Shown here in pieces: positions 1 through 11,657 of a DNA stretch of 64,000 bases. The stretch covers positions 115,442,694 through 115,506,693 of the forward strand of contig OW121741.1 of NCBI GenBank assembly GCA_933228675.1. Direction: 5' to 3'. Numbering within the stretch: position 1 is the first letter of the stretch; each line of letters starts with the position of its first letter. The notes below the pieces were generated by a model, which was given only the letters and a program-made list of their open reading frames with translations, had not been told where the DNA came from and made no database searches. The translations under genes and the position numbers were made by a program. The DNA comes from Stomorhina lunata (Eukaryota > Arthropoda > Insecta > Diptera > Rhiniidae).

Positions 1-2063
1 AATTTCAACAAAAAGTATCTATTAGCTTATTCAGTGGTCAAATAAAGAAATGATACTAACTCAAACTTGTGACACTCTTAAAAACACCCGGTAATAGTAA
101 TTAAAGTAGTAATTTAAGAACATACGTATATATGCCCGTCTGACGATATGATTATGTAGTCTTTAGTTTATACTTCTAACGATTATTCAGCTTGATTGCT
201 TTTCTTTTGAAATCTTTATGTAAATTGAAAAAATTAACAACAACATTTTATACTGAAGATATAAACAATAAAAAATGTAAAGTTTACATTAAGAAAATGC
301 AAAAAACAAATAATTTTTTTCTTATAAGAAAACATGAAGAATTTGAAAAAAAAAATAATGAAAACTAATCTCAACAATGTAAATGAAAAGAAGGAAAAAA
401 ATTGAAAACAACTGCTGGAATTATATGATGAGTATTAGAAAAAAAATCTATACAACATCAAACATGTTTACGAAAAAATAATAGTAAGAATAAGAAAAAA
501 ATGTAAACAAAAACAGAATATAAAAAAATAGTGATACAAAAAAAAAAATTGCAATTCATGTTAAATCAACATGACATCATTTGAAAATTTACATCCTTCT
601 TTACAATTATAAAATCAAGATGAAAACATGTATGAAAAGAAAATACTTATATGTAAGAATAAAAAAAGCTGTGAGTGAAATGTAAACATATTGCTCATTT
701 AAATTAGAAGTGTCATAAGTCATAACTTAAGATTTTATAAATAGTCTTAATCTTTTGTGATTTTATAACAGTCTTGTCCAAACTCATATAAATACATACT
801 TTTTGTCAATCATTTTTTAAATTATCATTTCCAAATATAAGTGGTAATTTCTACAGAAACAAGACCCGTCGCAATCAGAGGCCAACTCGACACATTCGAT
901 ATCGATCGAAAACTTAGACTTTTAAGCAAATATTGTGTAACATACCTTAGGGATATCAAAATTATTTATTTTGGAAGAAGTTTAATCAAATTTGATATCT
1001 AAACGCATAGACTACCACATAGAGTGCGATCATATGTTCTACTAAGCAATAAAAAATATAATAAATAGCAAAAAAAAAAAAAAATGTAAAATGGCATTTC
1101 TTATATGAACATGACGTTTCTTAAATGTAATGTAACGACGTCTCTAAAATGTACTTGACAGTTCCGTCCGCAGTCTAGTAGTGGTTTATGTCAAAACGTA
1201 TCCGTTTGCTTGACAAAACATTTAGTTTAAATGAAATTCTTTTACTATCAGGGAACTTTTAACAAACAAGTTATAATGCAGTCAAACTTATGTGTTATAT
1301 ATTATTTAGATTATCCTAAAAGTATGCTACAGAAATTTTTCTGAAATATCTTACATTTCGATTGATATCTAATGTTACGATTTGGCCCTAGTTTGTTTCT
1401 TTTCTGTTCGTGTGAACAAAATATGTGATAGTAAAGCTATAAGTTCCAGCGGGTGTAGTTTTGGGGAAGGTCTATTTGTTTGATTAATATGTGCGAGAGT
1501 ATAAGAACCCTTGGGCTACATTTTGGAAAAGTATACTTTAAATTTTAATAACATTATACTAACTGTGAAAGTAGCAAATTCCAATTTCTGATTTAAACCA
1601 CTTTTAAAGTAAACGCACTATAAGTTTGTATTATGTGTTGAACGAAATGGTACGAGATGTGTGAGAGTATTTAACAGGGTGTCAGTACTAAAGCATATGT
1701 TGAGTATTAAGTGAAAAATACCACAGGCAAAATTCAAATTTAAGGATTTATATAAAGAAAAACAAATTTTAATTATAATAAGACCTACTTTTTAATACTT
1801 TTAGGAAAAATTTTGTTCAAAATTGCTTCAAGCCAGACAGGAGGAGTCTTTTAATTAATTTTTGGCAGGTGATCACAATAATAATGCAAAAAGTTTTTCC
1901 GATGAATTTTATATAAGCCCGATGTTGTGCTTTATGTCGTCTTAATAACAAATTTATATTGTCTTTCTAAATTCAAACATATTTCTGAGATTTTGCAAGG
2001 ATATAAAATCAGATTTTTTAATAACAAACTATCAGCAAGACTTATACAGTAGCAGATTTAAGA
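1..2063. other. AT-rich noncoding DNA
   Basis: I see no gene, RNA or recognisable mobile element here. The stretch has homopolymer A/T runs and many stops in all frames. It may be intergenic or intronic. Confidence 0.6.
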
Positions 2064-2369
2064 TCTTCAAAATTTGAACCAATTGAGACGCCGAAAATCT
2101 GAAATCTTATATTTGGCAGGAGGAAACCTCTAGCTATCTTATGAACAGGATTAGGCAGCCTTCAAATTCTTCAAAATTTGAACCAATTGAGACGCCGAAA
2201 ATCTGAAATCTTATATTTGGCAGGAGGAAACCTCTAGCTATCTTATGAACAGGATTAGGCAGCCTTCAAATTCTTCAAAATTTGAACCAATTGAGACGCC
2301 GAAAATCTGAAATCTTATATTTGGCAGGAGGAAACCTCTAGCTATCTTATGAACAGGATTAGGCAGCCT
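2064..2369. repeat. Tandem triplication of a 104-bp unit
   Basis: Three consecutive copies start at 2064, 2168 and 2272. Each carries TTCAAAATTTGAACC, AATTGAGACGCCG and TTGGCAGGAGGAAACC, and the copies look identical by eye; the last ends at AGGCAGCCT. Such identity implies a recent local duplication or an assembly artefact. The unit has no long open frame. Confidence 0.93.
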
Positions 2370-2739
2370 ATACCATCAGAAGCCGATGCATTTTTTTTTA
2401 AATTTTCTTAAATACCACGATCATAATTAAAACTCGTGAAAATTAGTATTAAAATCATTTAGTTGGAATTTGGATGTTAACAGAGTTGATTGGTGCCACT
2501 TTGTTAAGAAAAGACAAAAGCAAAGTAGGCAAGAAACAAATCAAAATCCAATTATAGCAATAAAATACATGGTCGAGAGAACAAAGAAATATAATCTCGA
2601 ACATAGTTGCCACGACACTATTATTTTTGTAAACATTGGGAATATTTTTGTAAATATTAGAAATATTTTTCAAAACAGAAATTTTAATAATAAACAATTT
2701 TATATTTATTATAGACAAATTTTTAATAAAAATATTCTT
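2370..2739. other. AT-rich noncoding DNA
   Basis: Nothing recognisable. The open frames that cross it are short on both strands and low in complexity, with no domain. Confidence 0.5.
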
Positions 2740-3300
2740 CTTTGGAAAATTGTTTGATAAAAATTATATTTTATAGAAAATTTTTCGAAAAAATATTTTT
2801 GATAAAAAAATTTTCTATAGAAAAATTTTTGATAAAAAAATATTCTTTAGAAAAAATTTTATTAGAAAGTCTTTTACAGAAAAATTTTTGATAACAAAAT
2901 TTTCTATTTTCTTTTGATAAAAAAATTTTCTATAGAAAAATTTTTGATAAAAAAATATTCTTTAAAAAAATTTTTATTAGAAAATCTTCTACAGAAGAAA
3001 ATTTTTTATAGAAAAAAAATTTGTACCGAAAATTTTACTTTAGAAAAAAATTTAAACCGAAAATTTTTTATAGAAAAAAAAATATACCAAAATTTTTCTA
3101 CAAAAAAATGTATACCTAAAATTTTTCAATGGAAAAAAAATTAGTGGAAATGTTTCAATAGAAAAAATGTAAGCCAAACATTTTTTTAAGGAAAAAAATT
3201 TAAAATTTTCTTAGAACCAAAAATTTTGAGGCCAAAACATTTTACATAAAAAAAATTTTGATACCATAAATTATCCCATAGAAAAATTTGAATACCAAAA
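2740..3300. repeat. Degenerate AT minisatellite (TATAGAAAAATTTTTGATA type)
   Basis: Imperfect repeats of about 25-35 bp built on TCTATAGAAAAATTTTTGAT alternate with ATTCTTTAGAAAAA variants. The unit resembles those of the arrays near 4.5, 19.4 and 59.6 kb, but is more decayed. A short open frame through it encodes only Lys/Phe/Ile-rich repeats and is not a gene. Confidence 0.8.
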
Positions 3301-3871
3301 AATTATGTATTTAAAAATGTTGATGTAATATTTTTTCATTCAATTATCAATTTTAAAATATTTGAAGTCTCCTTATATTTTTTATTATCAACCATAAAAA
3401 TCTATGACGAAATTTTACGTTTTTGGACAGTTTTGTTGTTGCTTTTTTTGATTTTATTCAAAATTTTAAGTTTTAATCAAGAGTAAAATTTTCTGAAGTG
3501 ATAAAAACAATTTTTTTTTATTGCACTAAAACCCACCCCTTTAAAACTTCAAAGATTAGTAGTTCGTTGCAACTGTGTTTATATCTTAATTCTGAATCAC
3601 TTTCTGAGTCGGGTACGCTTGTTATCAAAGTATGAAATTTAAAAGATCATTTCATAAAACTTGACATAGACATTTTGCTTAAATGATCCCTATTTTTTAA
3701 GGAACAAATTAGATCAGTATTTCAGGTACCTCCCATAAAATTGATAATAGTTGCCAAAATCATTGATTCAATTTTTTTTGGACCATACCCCCTATACAAG
3801 ACCAACTCCCAAACTAAAAAAAAAATTATCAGGAAATTACATAAACAGATTTTTGTTTAAAATTTAACATA
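3301..3871. other. AT-rich noncoding DNA
   Basis: Unique-looking AT-rich sequence with no gene or repeat that I can name. Confidence 0.5.
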
Positions 3872-3989
3872 TGCGACCCGGTCTATGAAAAGCGAAAAGG
3901 TGACTCAAAAACAAAATTTCGAAAAATTTGCTAATTTTTCGAAATTTTGTTTTTGAGTCATAAGCCACCTTTTCATAGACCGGATCACA
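3872..3989. mobile_element. Palindromic MITE-like foldback element, TA-flanked
   Basis: Nearly the whole segment is an inverted repeat. The left arm starts TGCGACCCGGTCTATGAAAAG and continues to CAAAATTTCGAAAAATT; the right arm is its imperfect complement ending in CATAGACCGGATCACA. Only a few bases separate the arms. TA lies on both sides (3870-3871 and 3990-3991), as expected for a Tc1/mariner-type target. There is no coding capacity. Confidence 0.7.
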
Positions 3990-4075
3990 TATACATAAAA
4001 TCTTTTGTTAACATAAACCTCATGACAATCGGTCCATATTTGACAATAGGTTTATTATATGTCTATTATTATGAT

Positions 4076-4170
4076 TGTTCCCGTACTCTAACGACTACCC
4101 AAAACAGTCCTAAGTCGTCAGAAATTATTCAAAAAATAACAATTTGTATTGAAAATTTTGTACGGGAACA
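4076..4170. mobile_element. Short MITE with TGTTCCCGTAC ends, copy 1
   Basis: An approximately 95-bp repeat begins TGTTCCCGTAC and ends in the exact complement GTACGGGAACA. A diverged second copy near 9.67 kb shares the interior (TACCCAAAACAGTCC, then AACAATTTG). Terminal inverted repeats plus a dispersed copy indicate a small non-autonomous DNA transposon. The target duplication is unclear and the superfamily unknown. Confidence 0.7.
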
Positions 4171-4376
4171 CTTATTACTTCCGGGTAAATGTGGATTTAA
4201 AGAAGTTTTTTATTAGGTAGAATATTATTTGCACGCATAGCGGGGTGACTTGAGTGATGGTCTAAGAAAAAAATCTCTGCGAATTATTTGGTAATAAACA
4301 AAAAGTACATAATGCCAAAATCCATTAACAAATACTAACAATTTTTACCTACTATGTAGTCATTACAAGCTATATA

Positions 4377-5879
4377 CACCAATACCTCGGCTTATGCGGT
4401 ACTTGGTTTATGCGAATTCGAATTTACGCTGTTTTCAAAATAAAAACAAATATTGATATTTAAGTCAAATCAAAAATTTTTGAACACGTACTGAACCACA
4501 CTATCTCCAACTTCTGTGAAATTTTCGGTATAAATATTTTTTAGAAGATTTTCGGTATACACATTTTTATAGAAGATTTTCGGAATACAAATTTTTATAA
4601 AAAATTTTCGGTATAAAAATTTTTATAGAAAATTTTTCTTATAAACATTTTTATAGAAGATTTTCGGTTTCAAAAATTTTTATAGACAAATTCTTTTATA
4701 TGAATTTTTTATAGAAAATTTTCGGCTCAAACATTTTTAAAATAAAATTTTTGGTATACAATTTTTTAAACAAAATTTTTGATATAAACAAATTTTTTAA
4801 AGAAAATTTTTGGTATCAATTTTTTTTTAGAAAAATTTCCTTATGAAATTTTTTTTTTTAGAAAATTTACGGTACAAAAATTTGTTATAGAAAATTTTCG
4901 GTATTAAATTTTATTTTACAAAAATATTTTGGTCCACAAATTTTAAACTTTTCGGTATAAAATATTTTATAAAAAAATTTCTGAAGAAAATTTTTTTTGT
5001 AGAAAATTTTCCATTATAAAAGACTTTCGGTATACAAATTTTTATAAAAAAATTTTTGGTATACAAATTTTTATAAAAAAATTTTCCGTATAAAAATTTT
5101 TATAGAAGATTTTCGGTTTCAAAAATTTTTATAGAAAAATTCTTTTAGATGAATTTTTTATAGAAAATTTTCGGCTTAAACATTTTTTAAATAAAATTTT
5201 TGGTATACAATTTATTAAACAAATTTTTTAAAGAAAATTTTTGGGATAAAAATTTTTTATAGAAAATTTTTCTTATGAAATTTTTTTTTAGAAAATTTGC
5301 GGTACAAAAATTTGTTATAGAAAATTTTCGGTATTAAATTTTTTACAAAAAATTTCGGTCTACAAATTTTAAACTTTTAAAATATTTTTTAGAAAAATTT
5401 CGGAAGAAAATTTTTTTTGTAGAAAATTTTGCATAAATTTCAGTATAAAATTTTTTGTAGAAAATGATGGGTATAAAATTTTTCTATAGAAAATTTTCAG
5501 TATAAAAATTTTTTATACAAAATTTTCCTTTTTCATAGAAAATTTCCCTTATAAAAAATTTTTTTAAAAAATTTTCTGTATAAAAATTATTTATTAAAAA
5601 GTTTTGGTATAAAAATTTTTTATAGAAAATTTTCGGTATAGAAATGTATGTTTTTAATAAAAATATCGGTATAAATTTGTTTGCTTTACCTATTTTAAAA
5701 ATTTTTTTATTACTTAAATCATACTTTTATATCTTGCTAAGATTATAAAGCTATATCTATTTTAAGAAGCTTATTTACAGTCGGATTAGCTTAACGCGGT
5801 TTTTGAATATAAAAATGTTTGATTTGATTTACGTACTTTTGCCAGGAACGTATCTACCACGTAAACCGAGGTATAGGTG
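4377..5879. mobile_element. Pogo/Tigger-like non-autonomous element carrying an AT array
   Basis: The left end reads CACCAATACCTCGGCTTATG and the right end, in complement, CACCTATACCTCGGTTTACG. Both ends abut TA (4375-4376 and 5880-5881). The ATACCTCG core resembles Tigger/pogo-type terminal repeats, and TA is the pogo target. No transposase frame remains; most of the interior is minisatellite. The ends and TA are seen directly; assignment to pogo rests on remembered terminal motifs. Confidence 0.65.
4520..5660. repeat. AT minisatellite, TTTTATAGAAAATTTTCGGTAT unit
   Basis: About 1.1 kb of imperfect direct repeats, mostly 25-32 bp, built on TTTTTATAGAAAATTTTCGG followed by a TATAAA or TATACAA variant. 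Two blocks, near 4.6 and 5.1 kb, match over long stretches, so there was a higher-order duplication. The array fills the interior of the TIR element whose ends lie at 4377 and 5879. Confidence 0.85.
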
Positions 5880-5881
5880 TA

Positions 5882-6936
5882 TTGTATATACTTATATATA
5901 AACATATATTACTTACGAATATTCCCAAAACCTAGAAAAAAATCTCTAGTTCTCATTTTAAGATGAACTATTTACGATGATCTTGAGTTTTTGTATATTC
6001 TATAAGAATGAGAAAACAAAATAAATATATTTTTTTCACCTTTTAAAGGAACTGATAGCCAAGAGAATATATAACCTATTCACTTCTTATACTTTTGGGG
6101 TAGTTGATACTAAGATTTTTAATATCAAATTCATAAGCTGGTCTTTTGTTCCTTTTAAATTTTCTAAGCAAAACAAATATTTACTTAAATGTAAATGGAT
6201 ATTTATTTAAAAGCATTTTGAATTATGAAAAAGTTGAAGAATAAAAAAAGTTAAGAATTTTGTAAAGTAAAGGCAAAACAACATTATTTTGGCGTGAATA
6301 TTTAGATATTTTAGATATGAAAATATATGTACTCGTATGTATCTTGTTTAGCTGCCCAAGGGTCTTTAAATGTATGGAAAATATATTTCATATTCTTTTT
6401 CTCGTTACATTTTTGTGGGGGATATGAATTTTGTTTTGGGGGCTTATGACCTAAAACATTTTTCTACAACCTGAATATCTGATGTATGTATATATTTTCA
6501 CATACAAGTGAATGAATGAATGAATGCGTGAGGGAGTGCGTTTGTATATGAAAATATGTGAATGTTTGGCTTATGTAACCGACATTGCATGAAATTTTGT
6601 TTGTCTCAATATGATATTGCAGTTTTCTAGTTACCACTTTCAGATACATTCACACACATTCTCACATTTATTCTTTCAAACTTATTTGAAGCAAAAATTA
6701 AAAAAAAAAAAACTATATATAACCACTTTACTTTGGTACGAAGGTGCATTCATCTGTGTTGGTACATGTTTTGGAACTGTGGTCACTTTTGGTTTTAATA
6801 TTTTTCTATTTTTTTTAAGATCTGTTTTATTATTTGTATGGACCTTCGAAACACACAATAGTTTAGGGTGTTGGGCAAAATTAAACAATTTGGAAAATTA
6901 CTTTTTAAAGGATTTTGGGGTTTCTTTGGTTTTCGG
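5882..6936. other. AT-rich noncoding DNA
   Basis: No supported gene. A short GAAT repeat lies near 6510. An open frame of 124 codons on the plus strand (6611-6985) is phenylalanine-rich, low in complexity and without domain features. Confidence 0.5.
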
Positions 6937-7190
6937 AATTAAAATTCATTTTGAAATAAACATTAATCTTCTAAAGAAGTTTTAGTTGAAGAAACAAAAT
7001 CTAAGGTTGAGCAAAGTACAAGGGCCTACAAATTTAGTAACAAAGGGGTTCTTATTAAGTACTAAGTACTAAAAGTTTTTATTAAGTACCAGAAGGTACT
7101 AATATGTTAATGTTACTCATTAGTTATCTAGGTAACTTACTACCTCAGTACCAAATGTTATTAATTTAGTACCAAAATGCTTTTATTTCG
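6937..7190 (+). repeat. Diverged dispersed repeat, copy 1 (AGTACTAA-rich)
   Basis: This roughly 250-bp segment is repeated in the same orientation at 11224-11475. Shared stretches include TCTGAAATAAAC-like sequence, GAGCAAAGTACAAGG and TAGTACCAAA, with many AGTACTAA/AGTACC motifs. Both copies run straight into an AT array, so repeat and array may form one larger element. Confidence 0.7.
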
Positions 7191-7194
7191 AAGT

Positions 7195-10118
7195 AGGAGA
7201 AAAATATATAATAAGGAAAAAATATATTATTAAAAATTTTATATCGAAAATTTCATATGAAAATTTAATTTCAAATAATTTGCTTTGAAAAATTTTATTT
7301 TAAAAAATTTTTTGTTAAAAATTTTATACAAAAAACGTTATATCAAAACTTTTGTACTGAAAAATTTTGTTCCGAAAAAAGTTTTCCTTAAAATTAAAAT
7401 TCTTTTGAAAAATTTCATATCCACAACATTTTATTTAAAATTTTAAATCGAAATTATTTAGCTATAAAAAAAAAAATTTACTATGAAAACTTTTATATAA
7501 AACAAAAAATGTTCATGAAAATTTTTTATTTTTCTATAAAAAAAATTTCTATCATAAATTTATCTATAAAAACTTTTATATCAAACAAAAAATGTTCATG
7601 AAAATTCTTTACGAAAACATTTATATCTAAAATTTCCTATTAAAATTTTATTTCGAAAAATTTTCTATAAAAGATTTTATATTATACAATTTTGTATACA
7701 AAAGATTTTATATTATAAAATTTTGTATACAAAATTTTTCATAAAAAAATTTTTATTACAAATTTATTATAGAAAATTTTTCATAAAAAAATTTATATTA
7801 TATTGAATCGAAAATTTTTATATTGAATCGAAAATTTTCCTAGACAAATTTTACATCCAAAAACTTTACAAAACTACTTTTTCTGAAAATTTAAAAATGT
7901 TTTATCCAAAAGTTTTAAGTCGAAAATATTTTAGTATAAAAAATTTTTATCAAGAAATTTTCTGACCAAAAAAAAATTCTATCAACAAATTTTCTATGAA
8001 AAATTTCTATTAACAAATTTTCTATGAAAAATTTTATTTCAATAAATTTTATATTAAAAGTTATCTATAAAAAATTTTAAATCGAAAAATTTTAAAACAA
8101 AACTTAATTTAAAAAAAAATAATATTGAAAATTTTTTTTTAAAACATTTTTATTGAAAATTTTTTATGAAGATTTAATTTTGAAAAATTTTCTATAAAAA
8201 ACTTTGTGTCACAAAATTTTATGTTAAATATTTTCTAAAATTTCTAAATATTTGTATTGAAAATTTTCAAACAAAATTTTATATAAAAAAAATGTTTAAA
8301 AAATTTTATATTGAAAATTTTCTATGAAAAAATTTTATATTGAAAATTTTCTATGAAAAAATTTTATATTGAAAATTTTCTATGAAAAAATTTTATATTG
8401 AAAATTTTCTATGAAAAAATTTGTATCTAAAATTTTCTTTAAACAATTTTCTTTCCAAAAATTTTATATCCAAAAACTTGACAAAATTTTTTTTTCTGAA
8501 AATTTTAGAATTATATACCAAACATTTTTTATCAAAAATTTAAAATTAATTATAATTATAATTTTATATTAAAAATTTTATTTCGAAAAATTTTCTATGA
8601 AAAATTTTATATCACAGAATTCTTTATCAAAAATATTATATGAAATATTTTTAATAAAAAATTTTATATTGAAAAGTTTTCACACAAAATTTTATATAAA
8701 AAAATTTCATATTGAAAATCTTCTATGAAAAAATTTATATCGAAAATTTTATATGAAAATATTATTTCAAAAACTTTTTATGAAAACTTTTGTGTCATAA
8801 AAATTTTTTTTCAAAATTTTCTTTAAAAAATTTTATATCGATAAAAATTTTGATATCACAAAATTTTATTTCCAAAAATTTTATATTAGAAACTAGAAAT
8901 TTATATCGAAAAATTTTCTATGAAAAGTTTTATATCATAAAATTTTTTATGAAAAACTAAAATCAAATTTGTTTTTGAAATATTATGTATTTAAATTTTT
9001 TTGTGAAAAATTTAATATCGGGAATTTTTTTTTAATTTTTATATAGAAAATTTTCTATTTAAAATTTTATATCACAAAATTTTCTATTTAAAATTGTATA
9101 TTGCGAAATTTTCTATAAAAACTATATATCAAAAATTTTTTTATAAAGAATTTTATATCGAAAAATTTTCCATGAAAAAGTTTTTATCAAAAAATTAAAT
9201 AATTTTTTATGAAAAATTTTATATCAAAAATTTCTATAAAAAATTTTATATCGAAATTTTTTTTCAAATAATTTTGTATCGAAAAATTTTCTATATTAAA
9301 ATTTTGTATCAAACATTTTCTCTTAAAATTTTAGTATCAAAAAATTTTCTATTAAAGTTTTAGTATCAATTTTTTTTTTTTAATTTAAAATCGAAAACTT
9401 TTCTATGAGAAATTTTATATCGACATTTTTAAAAGAAAAATTCTATATTTAAAATTTTTGATATAAAATTTTATATAGAAAATATGTTTATAAAAAAATT
9501 ATATATCGAAAATTTTATATCGAAACATTTTTTATAAAAATTTTATATCGAAATTTGTTAATAAACAAGTTACATTAGCTTGTTTTCTATTAAAAATTTG
9601 ATACCGAAAATTGCTTTATAAAAAGTTTTTGTCAAATATTTTAAAATTTTTATTACAATAAATATGTTTGTTCCCGTACTCTAACAAAATTACCCAAAAC
9701 AGTCCGAAGTTGTCAGAAGTTACCCAAAAAACAACAATTTGTGTTGAAAAATTTGTACGGGAACACGCTTAAGTATGTTTGGGTTATTTCGTTAAAATAC
9801 GGGAACAGACATAATATCTTTTAGGAAAAATTTTGTATCGATAATTTTTCTATAAAAATTTTATATCGAAACTTGCAAATAAACGAGTTACATTAACTTG
9901 TTTTCTATGAAAAATTTTATACCGAAAATGGCTTTACAAAAAATTTTCGTCAAATATTTTAAAATTTTTATTACACTAAATATCTCTTATGAAAAATTTT
10001 GTATCGATTATTTTTCTATAAAAAGATTTATATTAAATATTTTTGAATTAAAAAATTTTATATTGAAAAATTTTCTATAAAAAAATTTTTATCAAAAAAT
10101 TTTCAATAAGAATATTTT
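7195..10118. repeat. Large degenerate AT array, TTTTATATCGAAAATTTTCTATGAAAAA unit
   Basis: About 2.9 kb of imperfect direct repeats of TTTTATAT(T/C)GAAAATTTTC and TATGAAAAA. Near 8.3-8.4 kb four nearly identical 36-bp units follow one another, showing local recent expansion. Open frames across it give only Lys/Ile/Phe repeats. A small MITE (9669-9807) lies inside and a Penelope-type fragment lies at the end. Confidence 0.85.
9669..9807. mobile_element. Short MITE with TGTTCCCGTA ends, copy 2
   Basis: Second copy of the family at 4076-4170. It begins TGTTCCCGTAC, shares TACCCAAAACAGTCC and the AACAATTTGTGTTGAAA interior, and has GTACGGGAACA at 9755-9765. A further TACGGGAACA at 9798-9807 suggests either a longer full-length form or a second, partial end. 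Confidence 0.68.
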
Positions 10119-10233
10119 TAAAAAGTTTTACTGTAGTGTATTGCACTAAGAATCCCAATTTATTACAATTATTTATTATTGTAATAAATAGTTTTTTGAT
10201 AAAACCAAAAAATGTTGGTGGGGAAACCTTTCA
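10119..10233 (-). mobile_element. Truncated Penelope-type repeat fragment, copy A
   Basis: This 115-bp segment is nearly identical to 51306-51418, where it adjoins a hammerhead ribozyme motif. Read on the minus strand it starts GAAAGGTTTCCCCACC, four nucleotides past the predicted hammerhead cleavage point in the longer copy, and runs to CTACAGTAAAACTTTTT. It contains the TTACAATAATAAATAATTGT palindromic stretch. No coding sequence remains. Confidence 0.75.
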
Positions 10234-11223
10234 ATATTTTTATATTGAATTTTATAAGAATTTTTTTAATATTGAAAAATTGTCTATGAGAAAATTTTTA
10301 TATTGAAAAATTCTGCATGAGAAAATTTTTATATTTGAAAATTTTTATATTGGCTAATTTTTCAATAACGAAATAAAATTCATTGGGTACTAATTTACAT
10401 CCATGTAGTACTAATTTAATACCATAGGGTACTAGCCTTTATATCTAAATTACTTACATAGCCAAAAATATAAATCAAAATATTGAAACCACAGTGCCTG
10501 CTAACAAAAACTACATTTGCTTCAATTCATTCAATAGATAAAATGCCAACGGTTTCAATTTCCTCTAGATGTGTATGAAAAAATTCAATGATCCTACTTG
10601 AGGCTTTAACACAATATAAGCCAAATAAATTGCACACCACGCAACAATTCAAAAACTGGGTACAAATTTTTTGTCTACCTACCAGAAAAAAAATTTACGA
10701 GTAGGTACATAGGTTCCATTTCATGCATTTTTAGGTTGGATAAGGGGTAAGAAGGATAAGTAACAACATTAGCATTTGTATTGTTGTATAAATCTTGAAA
10801 TCACTTTAGGTTTTTATATTAAAGTCATTAGACTTTAATTTAAATCATAAGTTTTATTGTGTAAGTTCATTTAAAATTTTTATATTTTAAATTTCTCATA
10901 TCACCCTTGTACTTGTAGGCCATGTTTTGCTTCTCTAGGCATTTATTTATGTTTTCTACATTCAAATGCCGATATTGAATGCGTAAATGGCCTGAGGTTG
11001 TAGGTTGTGGCTTTTGAAAATGTTTGATTGATAACTTAATACTTGTAAGATATAATTGAAAATGGAATTTCATGTTTTCGTTGCTAAGTAGCACGAAATT
11101 TATATCAAGGTCTATAAAGCGTTTGCTTGCACTAGCATATAATAATTTGTAAAAAAATTAAAAAACTTAACTATGCTAGAAAAAATCCCCTATTTCGATC
11201 ACCCTCATTCAGTACAGAAAACT
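10234..11223. other. Noncoding DNA with array remnants
   Basis: The first 140 bp continue the TATATTGAAAAATT array, followed by GGTACTAA motifs at about 10386-10435 like those at the left edge of the array. The rest is unique AT-rich sequence with no supported gene. Confidence 0.5.
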
Positions 11224-11475
11224 AGAATTTAAATTTATTCTGAAATAAACTTTAATATTCTACGGAAGTTTAAGTTAATGACAAAGACCTAATACTGAAC
11301 AAAGTACAAGGGGTACTAACTGTTTTAATTAAGTACAGAGAGTACTAATTTGGTAATAATGTTACTTATTTAATAGCAAAGGCACTAATTACTGTTTAAC
11401 GTGTTTATTTAGTACCTAAGTAACTACCTAAGTACCAAATATTATTAATTTAGTACCAAAAACTTATAATTTTGT
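11224..11475 (+). repeat. Diverged dispersed repeat, copy 2 (AGTACTAA-rich)
   Basis: Direct-repeat partner of 6937-7190, with matching order of motifs: TTCTGAAATAAAC, GAACAAAGTACAAGG, AGTACTAA, and a closing TATTAATTTAGTACCAAAA. It is followed by an AT array (11520-11653 and 13402-14090) that the LINE insertion has split. Confidence 0.7.
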
Positions 11476-11657
11476 AGTAAAGAACACAAAATATGTTAAA
11501 GGGTGCAAATTAATATCAATTGAACTATGTTCCAATTAAAAAATGCATATCTGAAAAATTTGTATGATAAAAATTTTATATGAGTAAAACTTTTTATTAA
11601 AAGTTATATATCAAAAATTTGTTTGGGGTAAAATTTTACATAATTTTATATATTTGA

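Noticed and set aside
2914..3144. 76-codon Lys/Phe-rich open frame
   Set aside because: It lies wholly within an AT minisatellite and shows the repeat period.
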